Below, piece by piece: positions 1 to 9,102 of a stretch of 32,466 bases of DNA. Source of the stretch: Desulfobacterales bacterium (lineage in GTDB: Bacteria > Desulfobacterota > Desulfobacteria > Desulfobacterales > 4be13); contig JAOZLU010000011.1 of NCBI GenBank assembly GCA_029934695.1, positions 1 through 32,466 on the forward strand, given 5' to 3'. Positions within the stretch are counted from its first letter, which is position 1, and each line of letters begins with the position of its first letter. The notes beneath the pieces were generated by a model. That model was not told where the DNA came from, searched no databases, and saw nothing but the letters and a program-made list of their open reading frames with translations. The position numbers and the translations under genes are program-made.

Positions 1-1
1 G

Positions 2-64
2 AGAGACTTCAAGCGTGGTCAGATATGGCTGGTCAATTTTGATCCGAGCTTCGGAAGAGGATGA
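2..64 (+). pseudogene. N-terminal remnant of a PemK/MazF-like toxin (RDFKRGQIWLVNFDPSFGRG*)
   Basis: Frame-2 translation of nt 2-64 reads RDFKRGQIWLVNFDPSFGRG then TGA. This resembles the RGDIWLVNLDPxxG N-terminus of PemK/MazF proteins, and the rest of the domain is absent. Confidence 0.5.
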
Positions 65-728
65 GGTGATTGACGAATATGAGGATTGGTTCTCTTCCGA
101 CGGAAACAGCTTTCAGACATCAAAGACAGTGGATAACACAGATTATGCGTTTGAAATGAACAGTGACTGTGAAGTCCATGTTTCAGGTAAATTATATGAT
201 CTGATGGCAGATTTCGAGTCCTTTCTTGAGAAACAGGACCTTAAAAAGAGAGAAGCGGAACAGACGGACTGGGATGAGAGAAAGGAGGATTGGCTCAGGC
301 ATATTGACAGATTCCACAAGACTGTTCAGAGATTTCTGAGGAAGTATCTGGATCAGGGAAAGGTGAGCATTGATTTCAGTCCGCTGACATTGAATGAGGA
401 GCATATCGGAAGTTATGAAACAAAAAAGCTTCACCTCACGATGGGGGGCTATGAAGTCGTATTTTCTCCCCTGGGAACACGCATGATCGGTTCCAGGGGG
501 AGGATTGATATGGAGGGGAGAGCAGGAAAGGTGAAGTTTCTCCTCGTTGACAAGGAATCGGCAGATATGTGGGGATATACAGGTGGGAGAGGCTCGAAAG
601 AAAAGGCTGCTGAAAAAAAGGCAGCCGGTCTTACATGGAAAATAGTGACACCTCCTCCCTCAGTCAGTCTCGTTGATCTGAATATGGAGAGTTTCTTTGA
701 TGCGCTGATGGAAGTGACAAATGGCTAA
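15..728 (+). CDS. Hypothetical protein (237 aa as given, GTG start; true start may differ)
   Basis: Long open frame ending at TAA 726-728 with plausible protein composition. The first ~10 codons overlap the MazF-like remnant in another frame. Confidence 0.6.
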   Translation: MVRYGWSILIRASEEDEVIDEYEDWFSSDGNSFQTSKTVDNTDYAFEMNSDCEVHVSGKLYDLMADFESFLEKQDLKKREAEQTDWDERKEDWLRHIDRFHKTVQRFLRKYLDQGKVSIDFSPLTLNEEHIGSYETKKLHLTMGGYEVVFSPLGTRMIGSRGRIDMEGRAGKVKFLLVDKESADMWGYTGGRGSKEKAAEKKAAGLTWKIVTPPPSVSLVDLNMESFFDALMEVTNG

Positions 729-864
729 ACGGGTTCCTTTTTCAAATTCACAGTTGGACATACGGGAAATTTCGTACCATCATTCCGACACGGAGGCAGC
801 CTGAAAGAATATCCCAAATGAGCTTATTGTTCCCTTGACAAAAAAAACCGGGTTTCCTTCCTTT

Positions 865-3786
865 CTAATACCTCTCAAATTCCGCATCGTAATCGTAATC
901 ATCCTCTTCCTCCCGAGTCTTATCCATCTTTCCGAAACGACTTGAAATTTTGTCATCTGCTTTTGAGTTCTCTGTATCAGCATCTTCAAATTCTCGCCGG
1001 TTTTTAACCTTTAGCCGCCCCTTTGATGCACCTGCCCCGGTTCCCGAAGCGGGTGTTTTTTGGGCAGTGCTTTGTTCCGATGTTTTCCGGCTGGTGTCAT
1101 CAACTTTGAAAAATTCAATTACTCTCCGGAGCTGATCTGCCTGATCTGCCAATTTTTCGGATGTCAAAGCTATTTCCTCAGACGAGGAAGCCATTTCCTC
1201 AGATGACGCGGCATTTTGCTGAATCACCTGCTCCAACTCCTGAACCGCTTTGCTGATCTGGCCCGAGCCTGTATTCTGCTCATTACTTGCCGCACTGATT
1301 TCCTGGACCAACTCCGCTGTTTTCTGAATGTCCGGTACAAGGAGAGCCAGCATCTCCCCGGCTTTTTCCGCAACATCCACGCTGGAGCTTGACAACTCGT
1401 TGATCTCAGCCGCTGCGACCTGGCTCCGCTCGGCCAGCTTGCGAACCTCAGACGCGACCACTGCAAAACCCCGGCCGTACTCCCCGGCCCGGGCCGCTTC
1501 AATCGCGGCATTCAATGCCAGCAGATCTGTCTGGCGGGCAATCTCTTCGATAATTGATATCTTCTTGACAATCTCTCTCATCGTAACCACGGTTTCTGTC
1601 ACAGCCTTTCCGCTTTTCTGTGCATCTTGGGCGGATTTCAACGCAATTTTTTCCGTCTCAGTCGCATTATCCGCGTTCTGTCTGATACTGGCATCCATCT
1701 CCTCCATGGAAGCTGAAACTTCCTCAGCCGAAGCTGCCTGCTCCGAAGCTCTTTCGGACATTTCCTCCGCGCCAGCACTCATTCCCTCCACTCCTGAGTT
1801 CATCTCCGCACTGGCGTAGGCCACATTGTCTGCGGCATGTTTCACATCGGCCACAATGTCCTGAAGTTTCATTATCATTTGTCTCAATGCATCTGCCAGA
1901 ATGCCGGCCTCGTCTTTCTGATCCACATCTATTTCAGCGGTAAGGTTGCCCTCAGCCACTGACTTGGCAAAATTGACACCTTTAACCAGCGGTTCGGCAA
2001 TGCTTTTTGCAATAAACAAAGCGAAAAACGCCACAGCCACAGCAATAAACAGGCCAAAGAGAATTGTGTATCTGATCAGTTTGTAAATCGGCGATTTCAC
2101 CTGAGCTTCATCAATCTCCGCAGTCAGCACCCATATCGTATCTCCGACCTTTAACGGCGTGTATGCCGAAAGCACAAAGTTTCCATTATAGTCTCTGATA
2201 ATATCTCTTCCTGCTCTGCCGGAGAGTGCTTCTGTGACTGCATAGGTCTCAACACTTCCTGTGGCCGGATCATCAAAAGATGCCTTTACCGAATGATCTG
2301 TTTTATCCAAGTAGGAATCAGACCGCATAAGCTTGTCAGACCCCACCAGATAAGTTTCTCCGCTCTTTCCCATACCATCGCGCTGCTGCATGATGCTGTT
2401 GATTCCTTTAAGAGACAGTTGGAGGGCCACAATCAGTTCCGTGTCATTATTGTGAAGTACGGGTTGGGCAATAAAGGCGGCAGGTTCGTTGTTGGTTGGA
2501 GGATAAAGCTCAAAGTCGGCAATGCTGAATTTTTTGGTATCCAATACCTGCATGACCAGCCTGCCAAGCCCTGAGTCTGCATAAGGGCCGTTCAATATGT
2601 TTGTGCCGTACTCAGCCTCATGCCTGACAGAATAAAAAATCTCTCCGTCGGGATGGATCAGGAAAAGGTCATAGTAGCCGTATTTTCGTATATATTTGGA
2701 AAAGAAATCTTCCCGCTCCCCTTCCTGTTTTGGCGTAATTGCCTCTTCATAACTCATAGTGGTATTCATCATCCAATTCAGGCCGGGAATGTCCAGCGAA
2801 GTGTGACAAACAAGTTCCAAATATCCGGCACTGCCTGTTTTGACATCAGCTCCGGATTCTCCTGCCAGCCCCTTGTCAATATAGATGCCCGTCTTTTCCA
2901 TACCGAGTTTTCCCGCTTTGACCACCCTGTCGCTGCGATAGCCGGTCTTTCCGTCAAGTTTCCCCACGAGATAACTTTCACCTGTCTCTCCCATGCCTTT
3001 ACGCTGCTGCATAATGGCGTTGATTTTGTCAGGAGATATCTGAAACGCTATATATCCTTTCAGTACTCCGCTCTCATTCCGCATCTGCGCCATCATGAAA
3101 GCAGTGTAGTTTCCTCCGGAAGGCGCGTAAGGCTCAAAATCGGCAATGAGCATATCATCTTGGTCTGCTGATTTCGCAGCCTGAAAAGCCTTTCCCAGCC
3201 CCGAATTTTTCAAAGCACTATCCGGAATAATCATGCCAAGGTCAGACTTTCTGGCAACTGTATAGATAACATCGCCGTCCTCGCAGATAAGCAGGATATC
3301 ATTCCACTTGTTGTCCTTCGTAATACCCTTCATGCGAGAATCATACTTCTCGGCAAGGGCGTTCCATTCGGGTGTCAGCACTTTGCCTGTTTCCTCAAAC
3401 ACTTTGTCGAACTCAGTCAGCGCGTTCAGAACAAACGGATCATCCTTGAGAATACGCAACTGCGCTTTCATGATTTCAAAATAATCTCTGATATGCTCGC
3501 TTTTATCATGCTGCGCTGTTCTGAGCTTTTCAAAAGTTGCCTTTCTGAGTATTTCCACTGTTTCCACCAAGGCCCCTGTGTCGCTTCTGCGCTCGGCAAA
3601 GAACTCCTCTATCTGATTTTTTTTGATTTCACGCACATTTTCAAGGTGATTATAAGAACTCTCCATCAGAGTTTCCCATGCCTTCCAATTGCTCCACAAA
3701 CTGACAGGGAGAATGGATATAAAGCCTACAAACAGAAACAGCAGTATCAGCTTGGGTTTTATTTTAATGTCTTTCGATTTGATCAT
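865..3786 (-). CDS. Methyl-accepting chemotaxis protein with duplicated Cache-like sensor, HAMP and MCP signalling domain
   Basis: N-terminal TM ([20 protein letters not shown]), second TM before a HAMP-like segment ([41 protein letters not shown]), and MCP hairpin [38 protein letters not shown]. The ORF extends to 3819, but AGAGGA precedes the ATG at 3786. Confidence 0.95.
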   Translation of the reverse strand: MIKSKDIKIKPKLILLFLFVGFISILPVSLWSNWKAWETLMESSYNHLENVREIKKNQIEEFFAERRSDTGALVETVEILRKATFEKLRTAQHDKSEHIRDYFEIMKAQLRILKDDPFVLNALTEFDKVFEETGKVLTPEWNALAEKYDSRMKGITKDNKWNDILLICEDGDVIYTVARKSDLGMIIPDSALKNSGLGKAFQAAKSADQDDMLIADFEPYAPSGGNYTAFMMAQMRNESGVLKGYIAFQISPDKINAIMQQRKGMGETGESYLVGKLDGKTGYRSDRVVKAGKLGMEKTGIYIDKGLAGESGADVKTGSAGYLELVCHTSLDIPGLNWMMNTTMSYEEAITPKQEGEREDFFSKYIRKYGYYDLFLIHPDGEIFYSVRHEAEYGTNILNGPYADSGLGRLVMQVLDTKKFSIADFELYPPTNNEPAAFIAQPVLHNNDTELIVALQLSLKGINSIMQQRDGMGKSGETYLVGSDKLMRSDSYLDKTDHSVKASFDDPATGSVETYAVTEALSGRAGRDIIRDYNGNFVLSAYTPLKVGDTIWVLTAEIDEAQVKSPIYKLIRYTILFGLFIAVAVAFFALFIAKSIAEPLVKGVNFAKSVAEGNLTAEIDVDQKDEAGILADALRQMIMKLQDIVADVKHAADNVAYASAEMNSGVEGMSAGAEEMSERASEQAASAEEVSASMEEMDASIRQNADNATETEKIALKSAQDAQKSGKAVTETVVTMREIVKKISIIEEIARQTDLLALNAAIEAARAGEYGRGFAVVASEVRKLAERSQVAAAEINELSSSSVDVAEKAGEMLALLVPDIQKTAELVQEISAASNEQNTGSGQISKAVQELEQVIQQNAASSEEMASSSEEIALTSEKLADQADQLRRVIEFFKVDDTSRKTSEQSTAQKTPASGTGAGASKGRLKVKNRREFEDADTENSKADDKISSRFGKMDKTREEEDDYDYDAEFERY

Positions 3787-3813
3787 TTTGTCCTCTTTCC
3801 TACTCATTTTGTA

Positions 3814-3834
3814 GGGCAAATTTGCAATTTGCCC
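3814..3834. repeat. Palindrome GGGCAAATTTGCAATTTGCCC upstream of the MCP gene
   Basis: Near-perfect inverted repeat read directly. Confidence 0.8.
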
Positions 3835-3889
3835 GGATGTGATTGCCTGTGCCGGACTGGGTTTGTGCGCCTGTGCCGGACGGAGTTAC

Positions 3890-3957
3890 AAACCCCGTCC
3901 CGCAGTGGGGTCCCGCAGTGGGAAACCCCGTCCCGCAGTGGGAAACCCCGTCCCGCC
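3890..3957. repeat. ~20-bp tandem repeat AAACCCCGTCCCGCAGTGGG
   Basis: Successive copies at 3890, 3923 and 3943, plus a partial copy (TCCCGCAGTGGG). Confidence 0.85.
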
Positions 3958-3994
3958 ATTTTTGCACTCCTTTTGCACTTGAACGTATAATTCC

Positions 3995-6106
3995 CTAAAC
4001 ACTGAACATCGCCTCATTTTCCACAGACTGAACCAGTTGTGCAGTATCAAGAATGAGTGCGACGGTTCCGTCACCCAGAATAGTCGCTCCTGATATTCCC
4101 TCCGCATCCTTGTAAAATTTGCCAATCGTCTTAATCACCGTCTGATACTGACCAATGACATGATCCACGCCGAATCCGATTCTGCCACTCTTGGCCTCGG
4201 CAACAACAACCTGCTTAACAGGAGGAAGGTCACCTTCAACCATGAAAGCTTCCCGCAAATCCAGATAAGGAATAATTTTTCCTCTGAAATTCATCATGTT
4301 CCGCCGCCTTGCCCTGGTCAGATCATCATGGATCAGTTCCACGCATTCTTCCACAACTGAAAGCGGCAATATAAAACATGTTTCTCCGATCTTCACCAGA
4401 AGGCCGTCAATAATCGCCAGAGTCAGCGGCAGCTTGAGGGTTGTGGTCGTCCCTTTTCCTTTTTTGCTGGTGATTTTCACAGTTCCCCTAAGTGCCTCCA
4501 CGGTGCGCTTCACCACATCCAAGCCCACACCGCGGCCGGATATGCCTGAAATCTTCTTTGCCGTTGAAAATCCAGGAGCAAATATCAGTGACAGGATTTC
4601 TTTTTCATCCAGATCCGCATCTTGCACAATCAGCCCTTTTTCCACAGCTTTGGCGCGGATCACCTCAGGGTCAATGCCCGCGCCGTCGTCGAAGACGCGG
4701 ATCAGCACATTGGGGCCGGAATGTTCCGCGGACAAACGGATTGTGCCCTGTCTCGGCTTTCCTTCCGACTCCCTGAAATCCGGAGATTCTATTCCGTGGT
4801 CTATGGTGTTTCGAATGATATGCACCAGAGGATCGTTTAACTGCTCAATAACGGTTTTGTCCAACTCTGTGTCGGCGCCTTCAATAATCATAATGGCTTC
4901 TTTCCCCAACTCATTGGAAAGATCGCGAACCAGACGTTTGAACCTGGCGAATGTCGCACCGATGGGCAACATACGGATACGCATTGTATTGTCACGAAGG
5001 TTTGCTGTCAGCCGCTGTACCTCCTCGGCGATGGAGAGCAGCTCGGGGTCACTTTGAAAAGATGCCTTCTGAGAAAGACGTGCCTGAACCGTGACCAGCT
5101 CGCCGACCAGATCCACAAGGCTGTCCAGTCTTTCCGAAGGAACCCTGATGCTTGACGATGAGGTTGATTCCTTACGCGTTTTCCGAACGGTCCTGATATG
5201 CTCCTGCTCGGCCAGGGCGGAGTCCACAGCACCCTGCTCAACCACTTCAGCCGCTACCAGCAACTCTCCGAGTCGCCTCTGCTCCTCCAGAACCGCCAGC
5301 AGTTCCCGGGTTGAAATATCGCCGCGCTCAATTAGAATCTCACCAAGTCTCTTGTAGCCTGTTTCATTCTCCGGCCCGCCTGCCTCGTCAATGATTTCGA
5401 TATGGATTTCACAGTCATCCTCAACAAATACAAACACATTTTCTATGGCATCAATTCCTTCTGAGGTGGTAAGAATGATATCCCAATATATGTAGCATTT
5501 TTCAGGTTCAATATCCTCTAATCGGGGAACGGCATTTGTCTGGGCCACAATTCTGGCTTCTCCGAGTTCCTGAAGTTCATTCAGCAAAAAGATCGGATTT
5601 GTGCCGTTGATGAAAATATCGGGGTCCGGGTGAAAGCGAATCCGGTAAGTGATATTTCCAGGTTTCAGATATCGGGCTTCAGGTTTCAGTTTCCGGATTT
5701 CAGATTCCTGTTCCTCCAAATCTTTTTCAGTATCTGGGAGAAACGCCCTGATCGCTATGATGATTTCCTCTGATATTGAAGTATCTGCTGTTTCTCCGCC
5801 CTCATTTGCGTCAAGCATCGCCTTTATCTGGTCCCGGGCAGACAAAGTCAAATCAATAAGCTCTTTGGTGACTGATATTTTCCCACCACGCACCAAGTCG
5901 AAAATCGTTTCCAGTTCATGTGTGAATTCCGCAATATCATCAAACCCGAACATCGCCCCCGACCCTTTAATCGTATGCAATGCCCGGAAAATACGCCCGA
6001 TCATACCTGTGTCATCGGGTGTTTCCTCCAGCTCCAGCAGGGATGCTTCAAGCTCGGCAAGAAGCTCATAAGCCTCTTCTCTGTATGTTTCTGTTTGTTT
6101 GTCCAT
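3995..6106 (-). CDS. cheA: Chemotaxis histidine kinase CheA
   Basis: HPt motif HTIKGSGAMFGFDDIAEFTHELE, kinase N-box VHIIRNTIDHGIE, VFDDGAGID, ISGRGVGLDVVK, C-terminal CheW-like domain. ATG at 6106 (MDKQTETYREEAYELLAEL) preceded by AGGAG. Confidence 0.95.
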   Translation of the reverse strand: MDKQTETYREEAYELLAELEASLLELEETPDDTGMIGRIFRALHTIKGSGAMFGFDDIAEFTHELETIFDLVRGGKISVTKELIDLTLSARDQIKAMLDANEGGETADTSISEEIIIAIRAFLPDTEKDLEEQESEIRKLKPEARYLKPGNITYRIRFHPDPDIFINGTNPIFLLNELQELGEARIVAQTNAVPRLEDIEPEKCYIYWDIILTTSEGIDAIENVFVFVEDDCEIHIEIIDEAGGPENETGYKRLGEILIERGDISTRELLAVLEEQRRLGELLVAAEVVEQGAVDSALAEQEHIRTVRKTRKESTSSSSIRVPSERLDSLVDLVGELVTVQARLSQKASFQSDPELLSIAEEVQRLTANLRDNTMRIRMLPIGATFARFKRLVRDLSNELGKEAIMIIEGADTELDKTVIEQLNDPLVHIIRNTIDHGIESPDFRESEGKPRQGTIRLSAEHSGPNVLIRVFDDGAGIDPEVIRAKAVEKGLIVQDADLDEKEILSLIFAPGFSTAKKISGISGRGVGLDVVKRTVEALRGTVKITSKKGKGTTTTLKLPLTLAIIDGLLVKIGETCFILPLSVVEECVELIHDDLTRARRRNMMNFRGKIIPYLDLREAFMVEGDLPPVKQVVVAEAKSGRIGFGVDHVIGQYQTVIKTIGKFYKDAEGISGATILGDGTVALILDTAQLVQSVENEAMFSV

Positions 6107-6128
6107 AAAAACTCCTGTCTTGGGCAAG

Positions 6129-6150
6129 TTCCAAATTCCAAATTCCAAAT
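6129..6150. repeat. Short heptamer tandem repeat (CCAAATT x3) upstream of cheA
   Basis: ttccaaattccaaattccaaat. Confidence 0.8.
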
Positions 6151-6169
6151 AAATCCCATAAGACAAATT

Positions 6170-6541
6170 CTATCCCAGCACCTTTTTTGTCACAGACAGA
6201 AGTTGCTGTGGTTTAAAGGGTTTTACGATCCAGCCGGTGGCACCGGCTGCTTTGCCTTCCCGTTTTTTACTGACCTGTGATTCGGTGGTGAGCATGACAA
6301 TAGGGATAAATTTATAGGTGGGGTTGGCTCTTACCGCACGGATCAGTTCGATGCCGTCCATGTTCGGCATGTTAAGATCAACAAACATCATGCGGACACG
6401 ATACTGTCCCTTCAGTTTGGAAAGCGCATCCACACCGTCTGTCGCCTCCACCACGTCATATCCTGCTGATTTCAGGGTAAAGCTTACCATCTGTCGAATG
6501 CTGGCCGAATCATCCACTGTCATAATGAGTTTGCCCATCAT
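6170..6541 (-). CDS. cheY: Single-domain response regulator, CheY-like
   Basis: Acidic pocket VDDSASIR, phospho-acceptor region MMFVDLNMPNMDG, MLTTES, IVKPFKP. Overlaps the STAS gene stop by 4 nt. Confidence 0.93.
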   Translation of the reverse strand: MMGKLIMTVDDSASIRQMVSFTLKSAGYDVVEATDGVDALSKLKGQYRVRMMFVDLNMPNMDGIELIRAVRANPTYKFIPIVMLTTESQVSKKREGKAAGATGWIVKPFKPQQLLSVTKKVLG

Positions 6542-6882
6542 TTATCCCCTCCTATCCACAAACAGCTTTCACAGCTGTCCGCAGTGCATCCCCTGTTTCG
6601 GGTATATCCCGCATCTTTCACAGTCTGTCTGAACACTTGGGATTCCTCGCTGTCCAATATCAGATTTTTATTTAAATTCATGGCAGTGCGGTGAGCTGAA
6701 CATAGGAGCTGAAGACAGGAGAGATCAACCTCCGTGACTGCTTCAAGCCTGATATGCACATTTTCTGCGCTCTCCAGCGATGTTATCAGCATCGTTCTCA
6801 GTTCAGCCGCACGATCTATGGTGAGTTCACCGCCAATGGTCAATATTCCTCTGTCCCCTGATGGTTCCAGCTTAAAGTTCAT
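6538..6882 (-). CDS. STAS-domain protein (anti-sigma factor antagonist-like) with Cys-rich tail
   Basis: GGELTIDRAAELRTML...VTEVDLSCLQLLCSAH matches STAS fold spacing. Strong SD (AAGGAGGGG) upstream of ATG. Confidence 0.85.
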   Translation of the reverse strand: MNFKLEPSGDRGILTIGGELTIDRAAELRTMLITSLESAENVHIRLEAVTEVDLSCLQLLCSAHRTAMNLNKNLILDSEESQVFRQTVKDAGYTRNRGCTADSCESCLWIGGDK

Positions 6883-6933
6883 GATACCCCTCCTTAAACA
6901 AAAAACAAATAAAAAAACAAAAACCTGAAACCT

Positions 6934-8907
6934 TCAGAAAAGTTCCACGTTATTATCAAAATCCTCCTTCTCACCGTTATCCTTTTTCTCATCTTGGGGT
7001 GCTTCGTCCGCGTTATTGTCCAAATTATTCGTCTGAGCAATGATTTGTTTGTGGATGTCCCGTTCCTGCCGCATCGTATATCTTTCAGCAATTCTGTCCG
7101 TGTCGGACAGTAATTCTTCAGTCTCCTGACAGGTTCTCAGGCTTAGTGCCTGGCCGATGCCTTCCAGTTCCCGGAGAAGCCTCTTCAACTCCCCGGACAG
7201 GGCCGGGAGAAAATCAAGGTTGGAGATTGTCTGTGAAATTTCAGTTTTCAGTGCCTCGGCCTGTTGAAACGCATCCAAAGACTCTTTTCTGAACTGCTCA
7301 TACGCATGAGAGATATACTGAATCCCCACATCCGCGGAAACCCCGGTCTCAAAACCCTTTTCAGGAAAATTTTGCTCCTGCACTTTATCCGCCTTTTCCA
7401 AAGGGTCGGGGGAGATTTTTCGGATTTTCCGGACAGAATCAGAGATCGTGTCAAGGATCTCCGCCACATCGCTCACAAATGTGTCTGACTGGTCGGACAG
7501 GATTTTCACTTCCTGGGCAAGGACTTCAAGCGATTTTCCGTCTTCACCCAGATGTGCGGCTTTGACAATGGCGTTAAGTGCGACGAGATGTGTCTCAAAA
7601 CTGACTTCCCGCACATGCTTTGTATGATCTGCAAGTCGGATGGCCGTTTCAGATGTCTCGGCAGTCATCTCCTGGATTTGGTCCGCCAGGCCGGCACCCT
7701 GGTCAATGATCTGCTGAAGGTGCGAAAGATCAGATTCAAGCCTTGAAAATTCCAAAGGCGAACCGTTTTCCGCGTTTGCGGATCCGAAAATTGAAAAGCT
7801 GTGTATAAGTCTGGCCACTTCACTGTGAATCCTTCCGAAAGCCTGCGTACTCTTATGATGAACCTCGTCAATATCAGAGATTGTCTGTCTTAACTGGGCG
7901 TACTGGATTTCCACGATTGAATACGCACTGCCCGCTGTTTCCGTATCCCTCCCCTCATGTATGTCTTCTGCAAAAAGGTGTCTGACATCAGAAAGAGCAC
8001 TGATAATATGCATCACCCGCTGATTCATGCTGTCGTGAATCTGGATTCCTGCAACAATCTCTCCCACCTGCTGGGATATTTCCCGGGTGTGGATGCCAGC
8101 CTGTTCCAGAGTCTCAAGAGAGAGTTTCATCAACTGCCCGATTTCCCGGGCAGAATCCTGCACAGCCCGCTGTGCATCATTCGCCAACCTGTGCAACTGG
8201 TTCAGACCAGCGTAAATTTTACTGTGTACAATTCGCTGACTGGCGCATGTTGTTTTGGTATCCTCGCGGATGCTTTCGGCAATTCTGACAGTTTTCTCAG
8301 ACAATTGATAAATCTGCTGGAAAACAACCTTGAACATATTCAGAGACGCTGCTGACCGGGAACTCTCCACGGCGATGTTCAGCCCCACCACTCTGAGGGA
8401 CATACCAATCTTTTCAAGTGCCGAGCATACGTTGTAAAGATCCTCGAGCCCGACGATGACAGTATTGACATGGCTGAGATTATCAGTGACCTGGATATGG
8501 CAGTTTTTGAAATCTGCAAGTGATTTTCGGGCCAGCCATCTGACCTTGACAAGAACACTTTCATCTGATTCCCCGCCGATTCGGCTGACCGTTTCAAATG
8601 TCTGCCGGGTCAGGGCGGTGGTATCAAGATTGATTGACTGAAGCTTCCGACCCAGTTGCAGAAAATCCGGTTCGGCACTTTTGCAGACCGTATCCAGAGA
8701 TTCAATAAAAGCGGACAACTGAACAGGTATTTCAGACGCTGTTTCCGCGTGCTCGCCGGTATGAACTTCCGGCAGCTCATCTGTATGGGCAGAGCGTTTT
8801 TCCTTCCATTTTTTTATGAAAGAAAGGGAAAAAAAATTTTCAGTGAGCCAGTTTCTGTAATAATCAAACAACCTGGCTGTTCCATCTTTGATTTTGTCAT
8901 ATTTCAT
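6934..8907 (-). CDS. Soluble MCP-like chemoreceptor with divergent signalling tip
   Basis: Predominantly helical, no clear TM. FETHLVALNAIVKAAHLGEDGKSLEVLAQEVKILSDQSD aligns by eye to the MCP hairpin consensus but is degenerate. The ORF extends to 8955 through a repeat; ATG at 8907 is preferred. Confidence 0.75.
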   Translation of the reverse strand: MKYDKIKDGTARLFDYYRNWLTENFFSLSFIKKWKEKRSAHTDELPEVHTGEHAETASEIPVQLSAFIESLDTVCKSAEPDFLQLGRKLQSINLDTTALTRQTFETVSRIGGESDESVLVKVRWLARKSLADFKNCHIQVTDNLSHVNTVIVGLEDLYNVCSALEKIGMSLRVVGLNIAVESSRSAASLNMFKVVFQQIYQLSEKTVRIAESIREDTKTTCASQRIVHSKIYAGLNQLHRLANDAQRAVQDSAREIGQLMKLSLETLEQAGIHTREISQQVGEIVAGIQIHDSMNQRVMHIISALSDVRHLFAEDIHEGRDTETAGSAYSIVEIQYAQLRQTISDIDEVHHKSTQAFGRIHSEVARLIHSFSIFGSANAENGSPLEFSRLESDLSHLQQIIDQGAGLADQIQEMTAETSETAIRLADHTKHVREVSFETHLVALNAIVKAAHLGEDGKSLEVLAQEVKILSDQSDTFVSDVAEILDTISDSVRKIRKISPDPLEKADKVQEQNFPEKGFETGVSADVGIQYISHAYEQFRKESLDAFQQAEALKTEISQTISNLDFLPALSGELKRLLRELEGIGQALSLRTCQETEELLSDTDRIAERYTMRQERDIHKQIIAQTNNLDNNADEAPQDEKKDNGEKEDFDNNVELF

Positions 8908-8931
8908 AAGCTTCAATGGAAATCCCCTTTT

Positions 8932-9058
8932 CCCCTTCGACAAGCTCAGTGCCAAGCTCAGGGTCCGAGCCGCAGAGAAAATAATAAAAACTCTGTGGTT
9001 CCCTGAGCCCGGCCTCTGAGCCCGGCCCCTGAGCCCGGCCCCTGAGCCTGCCGAAGGG
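8932..9058. repeat. Inverted-repeat element with 13-bp internal tandem repeats
   Basis: Left arm CCCTTCGACAAGCTCAG, right arm reverse complement CCCTTCGGCAGGCTCAG, internal CTGAGCCCGGCCC repeats at 9003-9048. Confidence 0.8.
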
Positions 9059-9102
9059 ATGACAGTGGCAAAGGGGAACGGTTTTAATTCCCTCTTTTAA
9101 AT

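Noticed and set aside
1224-5357. Several plus-strand and alternate-frame ORFs inside the MCP and cheA genes
   Set aside because: They overlap well-supported coding sequence and have Ser/Arg-rich shadow-frame composition.
8908-8955. N-terminal extension MALSLSKGKRGFPLKL of the MCP-like ORF
   Set aside because: It is encoded by the CCCTTCGACAAGCTCAG repeat; ATG at 8907 is a more likely start.
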